A stretch of 64,000 bases of DNA from assembly GCA_903873775.1 (NCBI GenBank), contig CAIQPR010000017.1, positions 1-64,000 on the forward strand, in the 5' to 3' direction. The position numbers were made by a program, and so were the translations under genes. Position 1 is the stretch's first letter. Each line of letters starts with the position of its first letter. Source of the DNA: an uncultured Actinomycetes bacterium. Its GTDB lineage: Bacteria; Actinomycetota; Acidimicrobiia; Acidimicrobiales; RAAP-2. The notes beneath the pieces are model-generated. The model was not told the DNA's origin, made no database searches, and saw only the letters and a list, made by a program, of their open reading frames with translations. Positions 7,885 to 16,452 of this stretch are shown one piece after another.

Positions 7885-9820
7885 CGGCGTGCGTGGCGGA
7901 CCACGTTGTCACCGGTGGTCCATTGAAGTTGCCAGCGGAAGTGAAGTTCACCGTCATGGCGGTGGGGTGAATCAAACTCTGCGGAATGAAGTGCAGGGTG
8001 AAGCGCCCGTGGTGCACGGCGTTCGGAATGAAACTGGTCCAGACCACCTGTTGTGTTTGTTGCGGATACACAAAGGAGATCGCACGCTGGAGAGACAATC
8101 CTTCTTCGGTCAGTGCGCCCGGAGCCTGGGTTGCGCGCGGCATCCAGAGGAAGAGGCGGGCGTCATATTCACCGGGTGTGTGACCATGTGTCCGTGAGCC
8201 GAGCGCGTAGCTCGGTCCCTGTCCGGCCGGCGCGGTGTTGTGTAACTGCAACGTCGTCGTGATGTAGGCGTTGCCCTGTGCGTCAATCTGCACGTTGTCG
8301 GTGCAGTCGGAGTACATGAACCAGTCAACCTTGGCCGCGGCACCCGCTTCCATGGCGAGATGAATGGCGTTGCGGCCGTAGTCCTTCATTCCGCCGGCAC
8401 CACCGAAGGACACCACCGTGCGCTGCAGCGTCGGATCGGTGTCGTAAAAGAGGAGGTGGCGACCCTGCGATGATTTCGCCAGTGCGTGCAGGAAGGCACC
8501 CAAGTCGTAGTTGCCCTGCTTCATCTTGTGAATCGCCGCCTGCGCCACGGCGGTGACCTCGTCGTGGCGAGCCTTCTGCGAACCGTACGGGTACCTCTTG
8601 TAGAGGTCGTACAGCAAGAGAGACGCCACATTGTTCGTTGTGACCTCTCGGTGAATCGCCGGCACGTGCACGCCACCGGTGACATTCAAGATGGCCTGGA
8701 GCGTTTGCACGTCGACGCCAATGACGCCGTCGACGTGGATGCCACGAGCCTGATGGAACATGTCGATCATCCACCGCGCGGATGTGGGGAAGTCGCCTAC
8801 GGCATTGACGGACTGCCAAATCTGCGTGGGGTTGAAAGGACCGAAGACCGCCGCCGTGGTGGGATCGGAAATCGTCGCCGCGGGGTGGGAGAGAGTGATC
8901 GTGCCGACGCTCGCCGCGGAGTCCATTGTGAAATCGCCGTTGTTGACGCGCAGAAGGGCCCACGAGAGGACGGCTCCCTGGTCGCGCATTTCTGAGTTGT
9001 TCTCTCCGGCGACAAAGTACGTCCGCGGTCCTTGCGACCCGAGAAACGGCTGCGCGAAATCGAGGGCGTAGCCACCACGATCCAGCAAGTTCGCGACGAT
9101 GGTGACTTCGGCGTTCAGTTTCAGTCGCTCGGTGCGCACCGGACCCCACAGTCCGTCGGGCGACACGTAGAGACCACGAATGACGTGGGCCGAGGCGTGG
9201 ACTTGGTCGTCGAGGGCCGCGACCGCCGGCAAGCTGATCGAGGTGCCGTGGCTCTCCGCGACGGCGTTATCGGCGCTGTTGATGAGCTTCACGCCTTCGT
9301 TTGAAAGGGCGTTCACGTCGTGGACCGTCTGGGTCAATGAGCTCACTTGGTGACCAAAAATAGGTACCAGCTTGAGGACCGAGATGGCCCACGAATTACT
9401 CAGCTGAGCGTCGGCCGCATCGGCGTAGTAATGCATTTGCTCGAGATTGATGGTCGCCGTGCTGCGTCCGGTGGACGTCAGTAATTGATCACGTTGGGTG
9501 ACCAAGTTCTTCCCAATGTTCTGCGCCTTCGACAAGTCCGAGCGCGCGTCGAGGAAGGCGATCGTGCCAAAGACAAGGCACACGAGCAGCATGACGCCCG
9601 CACCCGCAAGGACCCCGAGGGCAATTTGTTTACCAATCTCGCGGGGCCACAGTCGTCGAGGTACGTCGCTCCACTGTCGAGTCGCCCGTTCCGCGCGATC
9701 AAATTTGACGCCGTCGCCGTGGCGGTGTCGGATGCCGTCACGGTGCAGGGTGTAGTGGTTCCACCCGTGCCGCACATCGTGCAGTGGTCGCGATTTCCGG
9801 TGTCGATACCGCGGACTCAT
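7856..9820 (-). CDS. DUF4012-domain membrane protein, His-rich N-terminus
   Basis: TM segment LGVLAGAGVMLLVCLVFGTIAFL; RTYFVAGENNSEMRDQGAVLSWALL, DGVIGVDVQTLQAILNVTGGVHVP, NNVASLLLYDLYKRYP typical of DUF4012. Confidence 0.82.
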   Translation of the reverse strand: MSPRYRHRKSRPLHDVRHGWNHYTLHRDGIRHRHGDGVKFDRAERATRQWSDVPRRLWPREIGKQIALGVLAGAGVMLLVCLVFGTIAFLDARSDLSKAQNIGKNLVTQRDQLLTSTGRSTATINLEQMHYYADAADAQLSNSWAISVLKLVPIFGHQVSSLTQTVHDVNALSNEGVKLINSADNAVAESHGTSISLPAVAALDDQVHASAHVIRGLYVSPDGLWGPVRTERLKLNAEVTIVANLLDRGGYALDFAQPFLGSQGPRTYFVAGENNSEMRDQGAVLSWALLRVNNGDFTMDSAASVGTITLSHPAATISDPTTAAVFGPFNPTQIWQSVNAVGDFPTSARWMIDMFHQARGIHVDGVIGVDVQTLQAILNVTGGVHVPAIHREVTTNNVASLLLYDLYKRYPYGSQKARHDEVTAVAQAAIHKMKQGNYDLGAFLHALAKSSQGRHLLFYDTDPTLQRTVVSFGGAGGMKDYGRNAIHLAMEAGAAAKVDWFMYSDCTDNVQIDAQGNAYITTTLQLHNTAPAGQGPSYALGSRTHGHTPGEYDARLFLWMPRATQAPGALTEEGLSLQRAISFVYPQQTQQVVWTSFIPNAVHHGRFTLHFIPQSLIHPTAMTVNFTSAGNFNGPPVTTWSATHAVTLTWTSSQ

Positions 9821-9853
9821 CGATCGACCATGTCAGAGTGCGGGCGTCGAAAC

Positions 9854-11509
9854 TTAGGACTGCGTATCCGACGCGGTCTCGATTTCGGGCATCGGCAGAT
9901 TCTCGGGGATCGGTTGTGAGGGTGACCCGTAGGTGCCACCGGAGCCGTACGTGGAGCCGTACCCGTAGCCGTACCCGTATCCGTAGCCATACCCATAGCC
10001 GTAGCCGTACCGGTAGTAGTTGTACGAGTCACCCTGCGGGGCTCGATTAAGGACGAGACCTACGAGAGCAGCGTCGACCTGGATGAGCATTTCGACCGCT
10101 CGCGTGGTGTCACGCCGGGTCGACACACCCGAGGCGCCCACGAGGAGAACCGCATCGGCCTTCGCCGCGAGAACCTGGGCGTCCGACACCGGCAGCATGG
10201 GAGGTGAGTCCAGGACCACGATTTCGCAGCGCTCCTTGATCTCCTCAATGAGACGTTGGGCGCGACGCCCAGAGAGCAGCTCGGCCGGGTTCGGGGGTAT
10301 CGGACCGGCGGGCAAGATGCGCAAGTAGGTGCTCCCGGGAACTTCGACGATGGCGTCATCGAGGTCCGCCTCGCCGAGCATGACGGAGGTGAAGCCAACG
10401 TCGTTGGACACACCGAAGAACTCGTGAATGCGCGGCTTGCGGAGGTCGCACCCGAGGATGATGACCTCGGTACCGGCCGAGGCCAGTGTGTATGCCAGGT
10501 TCGCCGAGGTAGTCGTCTTTCCGTCCGCGGCCGCCGGTGACGTGATCAGCAGAGTGCGAATGGGGTCGTCGAGCGACATGAACTGCAGCGACGTGCGCAG
10601 CGATCGGAATGCTTCGGCCGGGGGTGATTTGGGTTGTTCCGCGACGATAAGGAGAGGTGTCTTGCGGTCTTCCCACTCACGGATCGACGGAATGGAGCCG
10701 ATCACCGGTCGTCCGCGGGCGATGTTCTCGAACTCTTGACGCGTGCGGAGTTTGTCGTCCATCGTGTCGCGAACAATGGCGATCACAATGCCCAGCGCGA
10801 GGCCTACCACCAGAGCGAGCAACGCGTCGCTGGTGGGCTTGGGGGAGAGCGGAACATGAGGAAGCCCCGCAAACGAAATGATCGTGATGGCGGTCGCCGG
10901 GTTCAGCTCGTTGAGCTGGACGCTGTTGAGGCGCGCCTGCAAGAGAAGGAGCGAGTCGTAGGCGTTACCCACCTGCTTGGCGTAAATACGCCCGAGCACC
11001 GATCTCTTGCCGACCTGATGGATCTGATTGAGGAGATTGGCGATGAGGAACTTCGTATCGGCAATCGAATTGGAATAGAACTGCGCGAGGCTGAGGTCGT
11101 TCTTGATCGCGAGGGAGCGGTAGTACTGGTTGTAGCCGAGAGCAATGGCGTTCGCGCCTCGCTGGGCGACGCGAGGGGTGCTGGACGTGCACGTAATTTT
11201 CGCGATGGAGGACGTGCCTTCCTGCGTGATGGTGCACGAAGGGAGAGGCTGGCCCAAAATCTGCGCCGCGGCGGCTCGCACAGGACCGGAATTCAGACGG
11301 ATGAGGTCCGTATTCATTTGTGTCACGGTCAGGTTCTTGTTCGCGAAGGCGACCGTGGCGCTCGAGGAATACACCGGCGTGCGGATCGTGTCAATTAGCA
11401 GCATGCCCGCCACCGCGACAAATGTGATGATGACCACGGTGAGCTTGTGTCGCCAGACGACTCGTAAGTATTCCTGCGGAGTTCGTCGAGTGTCGGCTGG
11501 TGTTTCCAC
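9854..11509 (-). CDS. polysaccharide-biosynthesis tyrosine autokinase (Wzz-CpsD/BY-kinase fusion)
   Basis: N-terminal Wzz domain EYLRVVWRHKLTVVIITF; LLITSPAAADGKTTTSANLAYTLA Walker A; IILGCDLRKPRIHEFF; Tyr-rich C-terminus. GTG 11509 preferred by the -10 rule; ORF opens at GTG 11515. Confidence 0.92.
   Translation of the reverse strand: METPADTRRTPQEYLRVVWRHKLTVVIITFVAVAGMLLIDTIRTPVYSSSATVAFANKNLTVTQMNTDLIRLNSGPVRAAAAQILGQPLPSCTITQEGTSSIAKITCTSSTPRVAQRGANAIALGYNQYYRSLAIKNDLSLAQFYSNSIADTKFLIANLLNQIHQVGKRSVLGRIYAKQVGNAYDSLLLLQARLNSVQLNELNPATAITIISFAGLPHVPLSPKPTSDALLALVVGLALGIVIAIVRDTMDDKLRTRQEFENIARGRPVIGSIPSIREWEDRKTPLLIVAEQPKSPPAEAFRSLRTSLQFMSLDDPIRTLLITSPAAADGKTTTSANLAYTLASAGTEVIILGCDLRKPRIHEFFGVSNDVGFTSVMLGEADLDDAIVEVPGSTYLRILPAGPIPPNPAELLSGRRAQRLIEEIKERCEIVVLDSPPMLPVSDAQVLAAKADAVLLVGASGVSTRRDTTRAVEMLIQVDAALVGLVLNRAPQGDSYNYYRYGYGYGYGYGYGYGYGYGSTYGSGGTYGSPSQPIPENLPMPEIETASDTQS
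9956..10009 (-). repeat. 9 tandem hexamers encoding (Tyr-Gly)9
   Basis: forward strand 9 x (gcc/ccc/tcc + gta/ata), read on minus as YGYGYGYGYGYGYGYGYG. Confidence 0.95.
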
Positions 11510-11515
11510 GACCAC

Positions 11516-11521
11516 ACTCTA
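11516..11521 (-). promoter_or_regulatory. -10 element TAGAGT, 6 nt before GTG 11509 of BY-kinase
   Basis: forward ACTCTA at 11516-11521. Confidence 0.45.
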
Positions 11522-11590
11522 CTGAGGGGCCTTCCAACGGCGTGGTCGCCCTTGTGCACGGCCCGAATTCGCTGCGGTTGCTATGCCACA

Positions 11591-13141
11591 ATGGATCTTG
11601 TGAAGAACTGGCCGGACGCGGTCGTGGAGACCTCGCCTCCACTGCGAACACCCGACGCGCGTCGGGGTACGTCGGCTGTGATGATTCTCGGCGTCGCTAT
11701 TGGCGCCGTGGTCCTCTCACTCGTGTCGGGCTCGCACACATTGGTGGCACTGATCGCCGTGCCCATCGTCGTGTCTATGGCGTGGTCGAATCCCGAGGCC
11801 ATGATTGCGCTGCTGCCGGTGTGGCTCGTCATGCTGGGATTCATTCGCCGCATCACGGCCGGCGGTTCCAACGTGACCTTCAGTGGAGACCCGCTGCTGC
11901 TGATTGCGCCCATTGCGCTGCTCGTCCTGTGGATTGTGGCGACCCGATCACGTGAGCCCGGTCGTCACACGCCGCTCGCGCGATGGATCTTGATCTTTAA
12001 CGTTCTCGCCCTTCTTCAGGCCTTCAATCCCTCTCAGGGAAGTCTCCTTACCGGACTCGGTGGCCTGCTGTTCGTCACGATTCCCACGCTGGCGTTCTGG
12101 GTGGGCCGCAAGTACGCCGAACCGGGCTTGATCATGCGCATCATTTGGACGGTCGCGATTTTGTCGCTCGTGTCAGCGTGCTACGGCCTGTACCAGCAAT
12201 TCGTCGGGTGGCCGTCGTGGGACTCGAACTGGATTGCGAGTAAGGGCTACGCCGCACTGAACGTAGGTAATGGCGTCGTACGCGCCTTCGCGAGCTTCTC
12301 GAGTGCGCAGGAGTATGCGGTCTTTTTGAGTGTGGGTGCCGTTGCGTGGGCGGCACTCTTGTCGCGCAGCACGAGATTGCCGCTACTTCTCCACCTGTCC
12401 GCGCTGGCCACCATTCTCGTGGCCCTGTTCTACGAATCACAGCGAACGAGTGTGTTCTTGACTGCTCTCGCGTTCGGTGTCATGGGGGCGGCGCGCCTCA
12501 AGATGAGACCCTGGAATGTCGCGCTTGCCGGTACCGCGGCGATCGCCTTGTTGATGGTCTTCGCCGGCGCGATTGGTGGTTCGTCGACGAGTTGTACGAA
12601 TACACAAAGTGCGTCGTGCGTGTTGACGCAGCACCAATTGTCAGGTATCACGAATCCGACGGGAGCGAACTCGTCACTCAGTGGCCACATTGCCGCGACG
12701 CGAAAGGGTGTGCTCAGTGGGTTCAAGCACCCCTTGGGGCGCGGAACGGGGGCGTCGACCCTTGCTGCGGGTAAGTACTCGGCGAACAACCACTTTGTGG
12801 GCACCGAATTCGACCCGGGCAACATGGCTATCGACTTCGGCGTGATGGGGATTGTTGTGTACGCGATGCTCTTGTGGACGGCTTTGTCGACGGCGTATCG
12901 CTTTGCCGTTCGACGGCGTGACGCACCGGGACTCTTCGTCATTGGCATCGCGGCCGCGACGATGTTCCAGTGGGCCAACGGCGACTTGTACTCGGTGTGC
13001 TGGCTCATCTGGCTCTTCTTTGGCTTCGCGGACGTGCTCCTCGCGCACGACGTGGCCGAAGAGAAGGCCGCGACGCCGACATTCGAATCCTTCGAGTGGC
13101 GTCGTCCCGGTACGGGTGTGCGCCGGGACCTCGCGCAGTGA
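11591..13141 (+). CDS. O-antigen ligase/polymerase-family membrane protein (Wzy/WaaL-like)
   Basis: about 10 hydrophobic segments; large loop and HPLGRGTGASTLAAGKYSANNHFVGTEFDPGNMAIDFGVMG. Confidence 0.75.
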   Translation: MDLVKNWPDAVVETSPPLRTPDARRGTSAVMILGVAIGAVVLSLVSGSHTLVALIAVPIVVSMAWSNPEAMIALLPVWLVMLGFIRRITAGGSNVTFSGDPLLLIAPIALLVLWIVATRSREPGRHTPLARWILIFNVLALLQAFNPSQGSLLTGLGGLLFVTIPTLAFWVGRKYAEPGLIMRIIWTVAILSLVSACYGLYQQFVGWPSWDSNWIASKGYAALNVGNGVVRAFASFSSAQEYAVFLSVGAVAWAALLSRSTRLPLLLHLSALATILVALFYESQRTSVFLTALAFGVMGAARLKMRPWNVALAGTAAIALLMVFAGAIGGSSTSCTNTQSASCVLTQHQLSGITNPTGANSSLSGHIAATRKGVLSGFKHPLGRGTGASTLAAGKYSANNHFVGTEFDPGNMAIDFGVMGIVVYAMLLWTALSTAYRFAVRRRDAPGLFVIGIAAATMFQWANGDLYSVCWLIWLFFGFADVLLAHDVAEEKAATPTFESFEWRRPGTGVRRDLAQ

Positions 13142-14241
13142 GCGGACGCCCGCGGGTCCTTTACCTCACGCACTCCATTGACCCGAACGGCGGCGGCATG
13201 GAACGCATGGGTCACGCACTCGTGTCGCGAGGGAGCGATCGTATTGACTTTGTGGTCGTGGCCAGCGAGGGCTTGGACGCACTACCGGCGCACGTGACCA
13301 CCGTGCACCTGCCTCTGCCGTCGCGTCCCGCGTTCGCGCGCATCGCACTGTTCTACGCGCGCAGTGGCGCGCTCGTGCGACGTTGGCGATCCAGGGTGGA
13401 TGTTGTCCACAGTTGTGGGGCAATCACACGCGAGAGGGTTGATCTGTCCACCGTGCACCTCGTCCACGCCGCAGTGACGTCGTCGTCGCGTGAGGACGGT
13501 AAAGGGTGGAGGAAATGGAACGCCGCCCTGGCGCGGTACGTCGGTCGACGAACGGAGCGGCGTCAATTTCGTGCGTCACGCACGAAAGAATTGGTGGCCG
13601 TGAGCCAGCAGGTTTCCGCGCAACTTTCCGCGCAGTACCGCGACGTTCCGCACCGCACGATCAACAATGGCGTTGACGCTCATCGCTTTGTCCGTGACGA
13701 TCGCGGGCCGCGCGACAGCGAGCAGTTGCGCGTCGTGATGGTGACGGGGGACTTCACGTTGAAAGGCGTTGACCTGGCCTTGGACGTCACGGCGCTGGTG
13801 CCGGCGATGCACTTGACGGTGGTGGGCGACGGTCCCCGAGAGGACTACGCACGCCGCGCGCACGAGCGTGGAGTGTCCGACCGCGTCACGTTTGCGGGCT
13901 TTGTTCGTGACGTTGCGCCGGTGTACCGGGAGCACGACGTGGTGCTGTGCTTGTCGCATTACGAATCCTTCGGACTCTTCTTGGTCGAAGCCGCCCTGAG
14001 TGGATGTGCCGTTGTCTCCACTGACGTCGGTGTTGCGGCGTCGCTGATTGGCGAGAATCAAGGCGGTCGACTGGTCGTTAGGTCGCTCGACGCCGTCGCG
14101 GAGGGACTGCGCGAGTTGGCGAACGATCGCCACGTCCTCGAGGCGTGTGCCGACGTCGCGTACGAGAGGGCTCTCGAGTTCTCACTCGATCGCATGGTGG
14201 ACGACTATGTCGCGCTCTACGAAGAAGTGGCGCGCGCGTGA
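13138..14241 (+). CDS. GT4-family glycosyltransferase
   Basis: RVLYLTHSIDPNGGGMERMGHAL; VVGDGPREDYARRAHERGVSDRVTFAGFVRDV; ESFGLFLVEAALSG. GTG overlaps upstream TGA. Confidence 0.88.
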   Translation: MSGRPRVLYLTHSIDPNGGGMERMGHALVSRGSDRIDFVVVASEGLDALPAHVTTVHLPLPSRPAFARIALFYARSGALVRRWRSRVDVVHSCGAITRERVDLSTVHLVHAAVTSSSREDGKGWRKWNAALARYVGRRTERRQFRASRTKELVAVSQQVSAQLSAQYRDVPHRTINNGVDAHRFVRDDRGPRDSEQLRVVMVTGDFTLKGVDLALDVTALVPAMHLTVVGDGPREDYARRAHERGVSDRVTFAGFVRDVAPVYREHDVVLCLSHYESFGLFLVEAALSGCAVVSTDVGVAASLIGENQGGRLVVRSLDAVAEGLRELANDRHVLEACADVAYERALEFSLDRMVDDYVALYEEVARA

Positions 14242-16448
14242 CGTCGCCCTCGATCGTGCACGTGGGTCTTGAGAATCCTTCGTGGCGCATTGGTGGGCTG
14301 AACCGGTACCTGGCGAAACTTCGCGACGCCCAACAAGAACTCGGACAGAGTGTGGATGTCGTGTGGTGCGACGACACCGATGCACCAGGCGCCGTGCCGG
14401 TCGGGCTGTCCTGGATCCGCCGGTGGCGAGCTTTCGCCCGCGAGATTCGACGCAGTGACGCCGACATCGTCGATGTGCACTTTCCCGCGCACGCCGCGTG
14501 GGCCATCTTGTCCGGCGCCCTTCGTCGACGCCCGCTGGTGGTCCACTTTCAGGGACCGTGGGCGCTCGAGAGCGCCGTGAGCGGTGATAATGCGTGGTCC
14601 GTCCGCGCCAAGTCGCTCGTTGAAGGGTACGTCCTGCGCCGGGCGGATCGCGTAGTGACCTTGTCGGCCGCCTTTCGCGACGTCGCCGTGCAGAGGTACT
14701 CCGTTGCCCCTCATCGCATTGACGTGATCGCCCCGGGCGTCGACATTTTTCCGGATAACGATCCCTCGTCCTTCACGCGTGAGGGGTCAACGGAGCGGGT
14801 CCTGTTGATTGTCCGTCGACTGGTGCCTCGTATGGGTATTGATGCCTTCATTCAGTGGTTCGCCGACGAAGGTCGACAAGATGAGCGACTCGTCATCATC
14901 GGCGACGGGAGCGCACGGAGTGACCTCGAGGCCCTCGCGCGTTCGTCGCGGGCAGCCTCACGCATCTCGTTCCTCGGACGCGTGAGTGACGAAGAACTGA
15001 ACGAGTGGTATTCGCGGGCGGACGTCAGTGTGGTGCCGACCGTGGCGCACGAGGGATTTGGTCTCGTCGTGCTGGAATCTCTGGCGCACGGCACACCGGT
15101 CGTCGTGACGGATGTGGACGGTTTGAAAGATGCCGCGCGGGTGTCCTCGGCCGTTGCGCTCGTGTCACGGGATACCCCGCAGTGGCGACGCGCTCTTGAC
15201 GGTGTCGCGGATCCCTCGCTGCGCGTCACGGCCTATCGAGACGCGTGCGCGCACTCGTGGTCCTCTGTTGCCGAGCGGCACGCCGCGCTGTACGACGCTC
15301 TTCGTCGCGGTGAACAGCCACGCGGCGTCGTCATCCTTGACCACACCGCCAAGTTGTCTGGGGGTGAATTGGCCATTGTGCGTACGATCGGCGCACTTGA
15401 TGATCGCTCGTGGCGCGCACATCTGCTGCTGGCGGAAACTGGTCCGCTGTGTGATGTTTTGGACGAACGAGGGATTTCGTACGAGGTTCTGGCGCTCGAT
15501 CCACGTGTGCAGGCCACCCAGCGTTCCGACGTGGGGCGTGGCGTGATGCAGCGAGCTGTCATCACTTTCGCGTACGCGCTGCGAGTGCGGCGTACGCTCC
15601 GTCGTCGCCAGCCGAGCGTCGTGCATACGAATTCGATGAAGGCGCACCTCTACGGTGCTCTCGCGTCTCCGTTTGCGAGCTGGGCCCTTGTTACCCACGT
15701 CCGCGACGTGTGGGCGCCTCCGTATCTCGGTGCGCGGACATCGCGGCTTCTGCGGTGGATGACGAAGTGGTGCCCCCATGACGTGATCGCGAATTCGGCG
15801 CTGACCGGTCGGGCGACCGGCGTGAATGCGGCGGTGATCCCGAGTCCGGTCGAAGACCGTTTCTACGAGCTGCCACCGGCGGCGAGTGGTGCCGTAGTGC
15901 GTCTGGCGATCGTGGGACGTCTGGCCCCGTGGAAGGGGCAGGACCTACTCATTGCGGCCCTGGGGACACTGCGACACCGCGCCGACTGGTCTCTGCTCAT
16001 TGTCGGCGGAGCCCTCTTCGGGGAGGACGCGTACGCAGAGGCGCTACCGCACGCGGTGGACGAGGCGGGTATTGCGGGACGCGTCACATTTACCGGACAC
16101 GTGCGTGACGTGGCCGCGGTACTGGGCGACGTAGACGTGGTGATTCTGGCGTCACGATCTCCGGAACCCTTCGGCAACGTGATTGCCGAAGCAATGGCTG
16201 CCGGTCGCGTCGTGATCGTCCCTGACGCGGGTGGGGTGCGCGAATTCGTCAACGACGGAACGATTGACGGCAATGGTGTCGTGTTTGCGCCCAACGACGT
16301 CGACGCGCTCGCTGCGGCGATTGTGCGTGTTCTTGATTCGTCTATCCAGCGGGAGTACTGGGGTGTAATGGCGAGGGCCACGGCGGAGAGATTTAGGGCG
16401 GCGCACGTGGCGGACGATGTTGCGACCGTCTATGACCACCTAGTTTGA
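14238..16448 (+). CDS. tandem two-domain GT4-GT4 glycosyltransferase
   Basis: 736 aa; first unit GGLNRYLAKL...HEGFGLVVLESLAHGTPVVVTDVDG, second unit SGGELAIVRTIGAL...PEPFGNVIAEAMAAGRVVIVPDAGG. Confidence 0.87.
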   Translation: MTSPSIVHVGLENPSWRIGGLNRYLAKLRDAQQELGQSVDVVWCDDTDAPGAVPVGLSWIRRWRAFAREIRRSDADIVDVHFPAHAAWAILSGALRRRPLVVHFQGPWALESAVSGDNAWSVRAKSLVEGYVLRRADRVVTLSAAFRDVAVQRYSVAPHRIDVIAPGVDIFPDNDPSSFTREGSTERVLLIVRRLVPRMGIDAFIQWFADEGRQDERLVIIGDGSARSDLEALARSSRAASRISFLGRVSDEELNEWYSRADVSVVPTVAHEGFGLVVLESLAHGTPVVVTDVDGLKDAARVSSAVALVSRDTPQWRRALDGVADPSLRVTAYRDACAHSWSSVAERHAALYDALRRGEQPRGVVILDHTAKLSGGELAIVRTIGALDDRSWRAHLLLAETGPLCDVLDERGISYEVLALDPRVQATQRSDVGRGVMQRAVITFAYALRVRRTLRRRQPSVVHTNSMKAHLYGALASPFASWALVTHVRDVWAPPYLGARTSRLLRWMTKWCPHDVIANSALTGRATGVNAAVIPSPVEDRFYELPPAASGAVVRLAIVGRLAPWKGQDLLIAALGTLRHRADWSLLIVGGALFGEDAYAEALPHAVDEAGIAGRVTFTGHVRDVAAVLGDVDVVILASRSPEPFGNVIAEAMAAGRVVIVPDAGGVREFVNDGTIDGNGVVFAPNDVDALAAAIVRVLDSSIQREYWGVMARATAERFRAAHVADDVATVYDHLV

Positions 16449-16452
16449 TCTC

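Noticed and set aside
9956-10009. Tandem hexamer array as CRISPR or a non-coding satellite
   Set aside because: Unit is 6 nt with no spacers and is in frame, encoding (YG)9.
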